Shown one piece after another: positions 53,023-58,689 of a DNA stretch of 58,689 bases. The stretch spans positions 1 to 58,689 of the forward strand of contig NZ_JACLAU010000022.1 of NCBI RefSeq assembly GCF_014230305.1. The letters are read 5' to 3'. Numbering within the stretch: position 1 is the stretch's first letter; each line of letters begins with the position of its first letter. A program made the position numbers and the translations under genes. The DNA comes from Novosphingobium aerophilum. GTDB taxonomy: Bacteria; Pseudomonadota; Alphaproteobacteria; Sphingomonadales; Sphingomonadaceae. A model generated the notes under the pieces. That model saw only the letters and a list, made by a program, of their open reading frames with translations. It was not told the DNA's origin and made no database searches.

Positions 53023-54828
53023 CTACCCCTTGTACAGCGCGTCCAGGCGATCCCCGTAGCGCGCCTTCAGCTTGTGCCGGCGGATCTTGAGGCTGGGGGT
53101 CATTTCCTCGTTCTCGATCGTGAACGGTTCGTCGGCGAAGGCGAACTGGCGGACCTTCTCGATCACCGAGAGGTCGCGGTTCACCCGGTCGACCGCCTCG
53201 CGCACCGCCGAGCGGAAGGCCGGCAGGTCCTGCAGCGCGGCCATGTCGTACTTTTCGCCGTTGTCCCGCGCCCAGGCGAGCGCCCATTCCGCGTCGGGCA
53301 CGATCAGCCCGGCGATGTAGGGCCGCTTGTCGCCCACCACCATGGCCTGGGCGATCTCGGGCTGCAGGGTCAGCATGCCCTCGACCTTCTGGGGCGAGAC
53401 ATTGTCGCCCTTGTCGTTGACGATCATGTCCTTCTTGCGATCGGTGATGACGATCCGACCCTTGTCGTCGATATGGCCGATGTCCCCGGTGTGGAGCCAG
53501 CCATCGATGATGGTCCGCGCGGTTTCCTCGGGATTGCGCCAGTAGCCCTGCATCACCAGCTCGCCCTGGACCAGGATCTCGCCATCGGCGGCGATCTTCA
53601 CCGTCACGCCCGCCATCGGCGGGCCGACGGTATCCATCTTCAGCCCCACCTTCGGTCGGTTGCAACTGACGATGGGGCCGCTCTCGGTCTGGCCATAGCC
53701 CTGCAGCAGGGTCAGCCCCATGGCCTGGAAGAAGGTGCCGATCTCGGGGTTGAGCGGCGCCCCGCCCGAAACCATCGCCTTCACGCGGCCGCCGAAGCGC
53801 TGGCGGATCTTGGGGCGCAGCAGCTTGTCGATGACCAGGTCGATCGGCAGGTCGGTGAGGCGCCGGCCGCGGGTGGCGATGGTCAGGGCGCGGTCCATCA
53901 GGTAGTTGGCCACGCGGCCCTGCTTTTCCACCTGCTTCATGATCCGGGTGCGCAGCACCTCGAACAGGCGCGGCACCACCACCATCACCGTGGGGCGGAC
54001 CTCCTCGATGTTGCTGGCAAGCTTTTCCAAGCCTTCGGAATAGTGGATCTGTCCGCCCAGCGCGATCGGCAGGTACTGACCGGCGGAATGCTCGTAGGCG
54101 TGGCTGAGCGGGAGGAACGACAGGAACACCTCGGGCGTGCGGCCGGACTGGTCCCAGGCGAAATCCTCGGCGAAGATGGTGGCTGCGCCGGCGACGTTGC
54201 ACAGGATCGCGCCATGATGCTGCATCACCCCGCGCGGGGCGCCGCCGGTACCGCTGGTGTAGATCAGGCAGGCCAGGTCCTGGCGCTTGATCCCGGCGAT
54301 CCGGGCGTCGACCGCGCGCCGCGCCGCCGCGGCGTCGCCGGTGACCAGCGCCGGCCATTCGTGGCAGTCGGTCTGGCCGAGCTGGGGCAGCTTGAACGAT
54401 TCGATCGCGATCAGGTGGCGCACCGCGCCGCCGTGGAGCACCGCCGGCAGCAGCGGCTTGGCCAGCTTGGCGCTCGCCACGATCACCGCCCGCGCCCCGG
54501 AATTGTCGAGGATGTGCTGGTGATCGCGCTCGGTGTTGGTGATGTAGGTGGGCACGGTGACCAGCCCGGCCGCCATGATCGCCAGATCGGCGATGCACCA
54601 TTCGGGGCGGTTGTCGGCCACCAGCATGACCCGGTCGCCCGGGGTCAGGCCCATGCCGGCCAGGGCCTCGGCCAGCAGGCAGACCTGGTCGGCGGTCTGG
54701 CGCCAGGTCAGCGATTGCCAGGCGCCATCGCGCTTGGCGAAGAGAAATGGCTGGTCCCCGAGCGCATCGGCGCGCTGCAGGAACAGCGCGACCAGGTTCG
54801 GGCTGGCATCGAAATCGGCAAGCTGCAC
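53023..54828 (-). CDS. Long-chain fatty-acid-CoA ligase
   Basis: A 601-aa AMP-forming acyl-CoA synthetase (FAA1-like). Motifs: LIYTSGTGGAPRGVMQHH near residue 187 (ATP loop), GYGQTESGPIVS near 380, LHTGDIGHIDDKGRIVITDRKKDMIVN-region motif near 460, and a C-terminal NEEMTPSLKIRRHKL. It activates long-chain fatty acids as CoA thioesters for breakdown or lipid synthesis. It could supply acyl-CoA for sphingolipid N-acylation, but this is inferred. Single gene; the start at 54828 fits the family. Confidence 0.92.
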   Translation of the reverse strand: MQLADFDASPNLVALFLQRADALGDQPFLFAKRDGAWQSLTWRQTADQVCLLAEALAGMGLTPGDRVMLVADNRPEWCIADLAIMAAGLVTVPTYITNTERDHQHILDNSGARAVIVASAKLAKPLLPAVLHGGAVRHLIAIESFKLPQLGQTDCHEWPALVTGDAAAARRAVDARIAGIKRQDLACLIYTSGTGGAPRGVMQHHGAILCNVAGAATIFAEDFAWDQSGRTPEVFLSFLPLSHAYEHSAGQYLPIALGGQIHYSEGLEKLASNIEEVRPTVMVVVPRLFEVLRTRIMKQVEKQGRVANYLMDRALTIATRGRRLTDLPIDLVIDKLLRPKIRQRFGGRVKAMVSGGAPLNPEIGTFFQAMGLTLLQGYGQTESGPIVSCNRPKVGLKMDTVGPPMAGVTVKIAADGEILVQGELVMQGYWRNPEETARTIIDGWLHTGDIGHIDDKGRIVITDRKKDMIVNDKGDNVSPQKVEGMLTLQPEIAQAMVVGDKRPYIAGLIVPDAEWALAWARDNGEKYDMAALQDLPAFRSAVREAVDRVNRDLSVIEKVRQFAFADEPFTIENEEMTPSLKIRRHKLKARYGDRLDALYKG

Positions 54829-55006
54829 GTGTCTGTCCTCGTCCCCCTTGGCGACGCGCCATGCGTCGCTGCCCTTACGGCTTAGCCGACCAACCTAGTC
54901 GGGGGAGCGGGCCGGGACAAGCGGGCCGGAAGGGGTTGGGCCGGGACGATCGGGCAAGGCCCCGACCAGCCGGGCCGAAGGGGCATGACGACAGGACCGG
55001 GTGCGC

Positions 55007-56746
55007 TCAGGGCGTGGCCGCGGCGCCCTCGCTGCGCGGATCGGCGGCGCCGACCAGCTTGCCGTTCACCACCTCGACCGCATTGGCCTTGAAGCTGGCC
55101 TCGCGCGGGCGGACATCGGCGTGGCCCAGCGCCTGGAGCGCGGGGATCATCGCCTCGTGCGCCGAGCCCTTCTCGACGAAGACCGTCGCGCCGGGCGCAT
55201 AGAGCACCGGCAGGGCAATCGCCTGCTGGGCCGGCAGGTTCCAGTCGAGCACGCCAATGATCGCCTTGGCGACCTGGGCCGGGATCGTCGTCCCGCCCGC
55301 CGCGCCGACCGCCAGCCGCAGGTGCCCGGCGGCGTCGTAGATCAGCGTCGGCGACATCGAGCTGCGCGGCCGCTTGCCCCCGGCCACGGCATTGGCGGCC
55401 GGCTTGCCGTCGGTGGTCGGGGCGAAGTTGAAGTCGGTCAGTTCGTTGTTGAGGAAATAGCCGTTCACCATCAGCCCCGAGCCGAAGGCGCTTTCAATCG
55501 TGTTGGTATAGCTGACCGCGCTGCCCCAGCGGTCGACCGCGACGAAATGCGTGGTGCCGTGCTCCTCCTGGGCCGGGCCATCGGCGCGCGCCAGCCGCTG
55601 CGCCCCGGGCGGGGTCCCGGCGCTGACCAGGGCGAGGGTCTTGCCCGGATCGATCAGGGCGGAGCGGCCCGCGAGATAGGCCGGGTCCATCAGCCCGGAG
55701 ACCGGCACCTGCACGAAATCGCCGTCCCCCAGGTAACGCTCGCGATCGGCATAGGCGAGCCGCATCGATTCGGCGATCAGGTGCCAGGCGACCGGCGACT
55801 GCGGCCCCAGCGCGGTCAGATCGAACCGTTCGAGCTGCTTGAGGATGGCATAGACCGTGGTCGCGCCCGAGGACGGCGGCCCCATCCCGCAGATGCGCCA
55901 CTGGCGATACATCCCGCAGAGCGGCTCGCGCACCACCGCCTTGTAGCCCGCGACGTCGGCCAGGGTCATCGGCGCGCCGCCGGACGGGGCCGTGCTGACC
56001 TCGCGCGCGATCGCCGCGGCATTGGCGCCGGCATAGAAGGCTTTCGGCCCGGACGCCGCGATCCGCGCCAGCGTGGCGGCCAGCGCCGGGTTCTTCAGGC
56101 GCGTGCCGACCGCCACGGGATTGCCGTCCGCCCCGTAGTACAGGGCCTTGGCATCGGGATCGAACTGGCCCGAGCGCGCCGCGCGGGCGAGCGTGGTGTT
56201 GAGCCGTGCGGTCACCAGGAAGCCGTCGCGGGCCAGCCGGATCGCCGGCTGGAACAGCCGCGCCCAGGGCAGCCGGCCATATTTGGCATGGGCCTCGGCG
56301 GCGAGCGCGATCGCCCCGGGCACACCGACGCTGCGGGCGCCGGGCACGACCTCGGGCCAGGGAATCGGCCGCCCGTCGCGCAGGAACCATTGCCCGTCGG
56401 CCGCGGCCGGAGCCCGCTCGCGCCCGTCGAAGGTCACCACTTCGCCCCGCGCATCGCCGCGCAGCAGAAAGCCGCCGCCCCCGATCCCCGAGCTTTGCGG
56501 TTCGACCACGTTGAGCGCCAGCATCACCGCCAGCGCGGCGTCGGTGGCCGAGCCGCCGGCCTTGAGGATTTCCGCCCCGGCCGCCGCGGCGCGCGGATCG
56601 GCCGCCGACACCATGCCTTCGACATGGACGGGCGCGGGGCCACGTGCCGCCGCCGGCATGGCGAACACCGCCAGGGCCAGCGGCAGCGCCAGCGCCAGCA
56701 GGGCAGTGGAAAGCGAACGGCGGGCGGCGGGGGGGAGCGGAGTCAT
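55007..56746 (-). CDS. ggt: Gamma-glutamyltransferase
   Basis: A 579-aa periplasmic enzyme precursor. Signal peptide to about residue 36 (ending MPAAARG). It self-cleaves at the Thr of EEHGTTHFVAVDRWG (near residue 395) into large and small subunits; downstream GSGLMVNGYFLNNELTDFN and KRPRSSMSPTLIYD match the substrate region. It transfers or hydrolyses the gamma-glutamyl group of glutathione. The start at 56746 was chosen; an alternative GTG lies 6 bp upstream. It follows pyrD with a 9-bp gap, so they may be co-transcribed. Confidence 0.92.
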   Translation of the reverse strand: MTPLPPAARRSLSTALLALALPLALAVFAMPAAARGPAPVHVEGMVSAADPRAAAAGAEILKAGGSATDAALAVMLALNVVEPQSSGIGGGGFLLRGDARGEVVTFDGRERAPAAADGQWFLRDGRPIPWPEVVPGARSVGVPGAIALAAEAHAKYGRLPWARLFQPAIRLARDGFLVTARLNTTLARAARSGQFDPDAKALYYGADGNPVAVGTRLKNPALAATLARIAASGPKAFYAGANAAAIAREVSTAPSGGAPMTLADVAGYKAVVREPLCGMYRQWRICGMGPPSSGATTVYAILKQLERFDLTALGPQSPVAWHLIAESMRLAYADRERYLGDGDFVQVPVSGLMDPAYLAGRSALIDPGKTLALVSAGTPPGAQRLARADGPAQEEHGTTHFVAVDRWGSAVSYTNTIESAFGSGLMVNGYFLNNELTDFNFAPTTDGKPAANAVAGGKRPRSSMSPTLIYDAAGHLRLAVGAAGGTTIPAQVAKAIIGVLDWNLPAQQAIALPVLYAPGATVFVEKGSAHEAMIPALQALGHADVRPREASFKANAVEVVNGKLVGAADPRSEGAAATP

Positions 56747-56755
56747 CCCCACACG

Positions 56756-57790
56756 CTATTCGCTCCCCACCGCCTCCGCAATCGTCGAGAAGCCGTATTG
56801 CCGCAGCAGAGTTTCGAGCCCGCGGGTGATCCGCCGCGCGATCCCCGGCCCGGCATAGACCATCGCGCTGTAGAGCTGGACCAGGCTGGCCCCGGCGCGG
56901 ATGCGGGCGAAGGCGTCCTCCGCCGTGGCGATCCCGCCCACCCCGACCAGCGGGATCGCCCCGCCCGTCGCCCGGCGGAAATCGCGCAGGCGCTGTTGCG
57001 CCAGGTCGCGCAGCGGCGCCCCGGACAGGCCGCCGGTCTCGCCGCCATGGGCCGAGCGCAGCGGGGGGCGGGCGATCGTGGTGTTGGACACGATCAGCGC
57101 GCCCAGCCGGCGGTCCAGCGCGATCCGGGCGATCGCGTCGATATCGGCCGGCTCCAGATCGGGCGCCACCTTGAGGAACACCGGCGGCCCCTCCGGCCCG
57201 CGCGCGGCCAGCACGCCGTCGAGCAGGTCGGTCAGCGCGCTTTCATCCTGCAGCGCGCGCAGGCCGGGGGTGTTGGGGCTGGAGATGTTGACCGCGAGAT
57301 AGGACGCCAGCGGCGCCATCAGCCGGGTCATCGTCGCATAGTCGGCGCTGCGATCGACCGAATCCTTGTTGGCGCCGATGTTGATCCCGACGATCCCGGG
57401 ACGAGCTGCCCGGGCCGCGAGCCGGGCCACGGCGGCCTCGGCTCCGCCATTGTTGAAGCCCATGCGGTTGATCACGGCCTGGTCCTCGACCAGCCGGAAC
57501 AGCCGCGGACGCGGGTTGCCGGCCTGGGGCAAGGGCGTGATCGAGCCGACCTCGGCAAAGCCGAAACCCAGCCCCAGCAGGGCATCGGGCACTTCACCAT
57601 CCTTGTCGAAGCCCGCCGCCATGCCCAGCGGATTGGGGAAGGTCAGCCCGGCCACGGTGGTGACCAGCGGCCCCGCCGCGGGCCGCGTCGGCGCCCCGCC
57701 CCCGCGCAGCTTCAGCCCCGCCAGCGCCAGGCCATGAGCGCGCTCGGCGTCGAGGCGGAACAGGGCGGGGCGGAGCAGGGCGTAGATCAT
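56756..57790 (-). CDS. pyrD: Dihydroorotate dehydrogenase (quinone)
   Basis: A 344-aa class 2 enzyme oxidising dihydroorotate to orotate with quinone, in pyrimidine synthesis at the inner membrane. N-terminal membrane-associated helices (RPALFRLDAERAHGLALAGL), then the flavin barrel: PLGMAAGFDKDGEVPDAL, VNISSPNTPGLRALQ and LIVSNTTIAR. The catalytic Ser is in the VNISSPNTPG loop. The start at 57790 excludes 12 unsupported codons. Followed by ggt in the same direction. Confidence 0.95.
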   Translation of the reverse strand: MIYALLRPALFRLDAERAHGLALAGLKLRGGGAPTRPAAGPLVTTVAGLTFPNPLGMAAGFDKDGEVPDALLGLGFGFAEVGSITPLPQAGNPRPRLFRLVEDQAVINRMGFNNGGAEAAVARLAARAARPGIVGINIGANKDSVDRSADYATMTRLMAPLASYLAVNISSPNTPGLRALQDESALTDLLDGVLAARGPEGPPVFLKVAPDLEPADIDAIARIALDRRLGALIVSNTTIARPPLRSAHGGETGGLSGAPLRDLAQQRLRDFRRATGGAIPLVGVGGIATAEDAFARIRAGASLVQLYSAMVYAGPGIARRITRGLETLLRQYGFSTIAEAVGSE

Positions 57791-57929
57791 CGCGCGCCTA
57801 TGCCAGCCGTCCCGGGCACTGTCCATGTGGGCGGGCTATGCAGGCGGGCCATCAGGTGGGGCAGGACACACGAAGCAGAGGCCCATCATCGCCAGCATGA
57901 TTCAGGAAAACGGTGGCATGTCGAATCCG

Positions 57930-58065
57930 TACAATTCTGCAACCCAACACTGCGGCTATCGCCCAAGTGCGACCCGAAGGGCTCTCGCACCGACGTGCGT
58001 TGAGTTCTTTACTTTGAAGGGGCGGTTGCCCGGGCCCGGCCCGGTTGTGACCGCCCCCTTTTTTG
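57930..58065 (+). ncRNA. Candidate small RNA
   Basis: A possible -10 (TACAAT, 57930-57935) is followed by about 85 bases with a small hairpin (CGCAC-CGAC-GTGCG, 57986-57999) and then a strong terminator with a T-run. No protein frame with a ribosome site fits. No known RNA family was recognised, and the -35 region is weak, so the start is approximate. Confidence 0.35.
58019..58064 (+). terminator. Rho-independent terminator
   Basis: GGGGCGGT (58019-58026) pairs with ACCGCCCC (58050-58057), followed by six T bases (58059-58064). The loop is long and GC-rich and may fold further. It ends the transcript read on the plus strand. Confidence 0.75.
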
Positions 58066-58114
58066 GTGATGGGGTCGTTTGCGGGCACAAGCCTGGAACC
58101 CCCGCCTCATCCCC

Positions 58115-58275
58115 TCGCTCATCCTGAGCCTGTCACACGACGGACGGGGAGCGGACCGTGGCCGGCTTCGGCCGATCCCTCCTTGGTCGTCGCGCCGGCC
58201 TTGAGCCGGGGCAGGGCTTGCGTGGCAACGGTTGGGGAAGAACAGCCCTGTCCCGGGTCAAGCCCGGGACGACGA
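58115..58275. repeat. Palindromic repeat fragments
   Basis: CTCATCCTGAGCCTGTC at about 58119-58135 and CCTGTCCCGGGTCAAGCCCG at about 58244-58263 (followed by GGACGACGAGG), both of the small dispersed repeat kind. Confidence 0.6.
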
Positions 58276-58360
58276 GGGGAGAGTTGTGTAGACAGATTCG
58301 AACGACCGATTGCGCCTGGGGTCCGTCGTGAAATCCCGCGCTGTTCCCGCACCAAACCTC

Positions 58361-58495
58361 GCCCAGCCTGAGCTTGTCGAAGGCCACGCGCCGGCATCCG
58401 CCCCACATTCCTGCGACCGTGCCTCCAGATGGAACGCCCCGGATACCCAGCTCAACCGCCTCGCGTGGGCTTCGACAAGCTCAGCCTGAGCGGGG
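58361..58495. repeat. Inverted repeat pair at 58.4 kb
   Basis: Arm 1 (58361-58392) contains CAGCCTGAGCTTGTCGAAGG with flank CCACGCGCC. Arm 2 (58463-58495) contains GCTTCGACAAGCTCAGCC. Same family as in pheT and between spt and acp. Confidence 0.85.
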
Positions 58496-58564
58496 TTTGG
58501 GGATATCCGACTGTGGAGTTGGTGACTCCATTCGTCGAGCCGCCCAACGCCCGCTTCCCACCGA

Positions 58565-58689
58565 TAGTGTTGAAAAAGTCGGCCTTGCACTGGGTGTGAG
58601 CGTCTGATTCAGCATCAGAATGCTGAAGGACGCCAAGCGATGATGGGCGAGCGCCGGATGGCGCAGGAGGCCCTGTTCTACGAGTTCAG
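58565..58689 (+). mobile_element. Left end of an insertion sequence with transposase start, cut by window edge
   Basis: The segment TAGTGTTGAAAAAGTCGG near 58566 resembles the terminal inverted repeat region of IS5/IS1182-like elements. A frame beginning with tandem ATGs at 58640 reads MMGERRMAQEALFYEF and stays open to the last base, resembling the N-terminus of IS5/IS1182-type transposases (…Q.ALFYEFSLE…). Only 16 codons are visible, so the family is tentative. Confidence 0.65.

Larger units (their letters stand above)
57791..58639. other. Long intergenic region after pyrD start, repeat-rich
   Basis: About 850 bases without a supported protein gene. It contains a possible small RNA with a terminator (57930-58065), then several palindromic repeats (58110-58495) and the left end of an insertion sequence. 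Short frames here mostly translate repeats. Confidence 0.6.

Noticed and set aside
52993..54885. Open frame of 630 codons opposite the acyl-CoA ligase gene
   Set aside because: Antisense shadow of a gene with complete family motifs.
55001..58003. Open frame of 1000 codons on the plus strand opposite ggt and pyrD
   Set aside because: Arg/Gly/His-rich translation with no domain; it mirrors two certain genes on the other strand. High GC leaves few stop codons in antisense frames.
57825..58127. Small open frame of 100 codons overlapping the candidate small RNA
   Set aside because: No ribosome site, runs through the terminator hairpin, and unlike any family.

Overview
The window is high-GC DNA from an alphaproteobacterium, almost certainly Sphingomonadales. 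The evidence is a Spt-type serine palmitoyltransferase with its own acyl carrier protein, a PopZ-family protein, a DivK-like receiver next to a DUF3572 gene, a ThiS-ThiG fusion, a degenerate isoaspartate-methyltransferase-like gene next to tolC, and intergenic palindromes of the kind common in sphingomonads. No rRNA, tRNA or CRISPR array was seen. Most of the window is housekeeping chromosome with genes tightly packed and often overlapping by 4 nt.

Layout. 1-2.9 kb: start of a truncated OmpA-like gene, an AraC regulator and hisN. 3.1-9.2 kb: rpmI-rplT-pheS-pheT and prfC; pheT carries in-frame palindromic repeats. 9.4-12.2 kb: an EEP-family nuclease/phosphatase and a sigma-54-driven glnK-amtB nitrogen operon. 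12.3-15.3 kb: small membrane or secreted proteins, a fatty acid hydroxylase family protein and TerC. 15.6-20.8 kb: a glycine/arginine-rich tandem cold-shock protein, argD-argF-hslO, a DUF3617 protein and queC. 20.8-23.5 kb: a second OmpA gene and a collapsed gene transfer agent (GTA) cluster: small terminase, the N-terminus of the large terminase, then the tail of a DUF2793 gene. 23.7-34.2 kb: YqaA-like protein, cytochrome c', MipA-like protein, the sphingolipid genes spt and acp, a DivK-like protein, an overlapping five-gene chain (DUF3572, HAD, RidA, GDPD, COG3146-type acyltransferase), heparinase-like protein and rpe.

34.4-38.2 kb holds the most interesting locus: inositol-3-phosphate synthase and a CTP:inositol-1-phosphate cytidylyltransferase-like protein in one operon, divergent from a CDP-alcohol phosphatidyltransferase. 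Together they suggest synthesis of CDP-inositol and its use to make an inositol phosphodiester or lipid, about 8 kb from spt. 38.2-48.8 kb: M20 amidohydrolase, 2Fe-2S ferredoxin-like protein, popZ, tolC, the degenerate methyltransferase, class I fumarase, a lipid-kinase-like protein, a metallophosphoesterase, an HPP membrane protein, a GNAT and rplM-rpsI. 49.0-57.8 kb: ctaA-cutA, a MerC-family protein with a Zur-like box, thiSG, an unrecognised 177-aa protein, a long-chain acyl-CoA ligase, ggt and pyrD. 57.8-58.7 kb: a possible small RNA with terminator, a cluster of palindromic repeats and the left end of an insertion sequence cut by the window edge.
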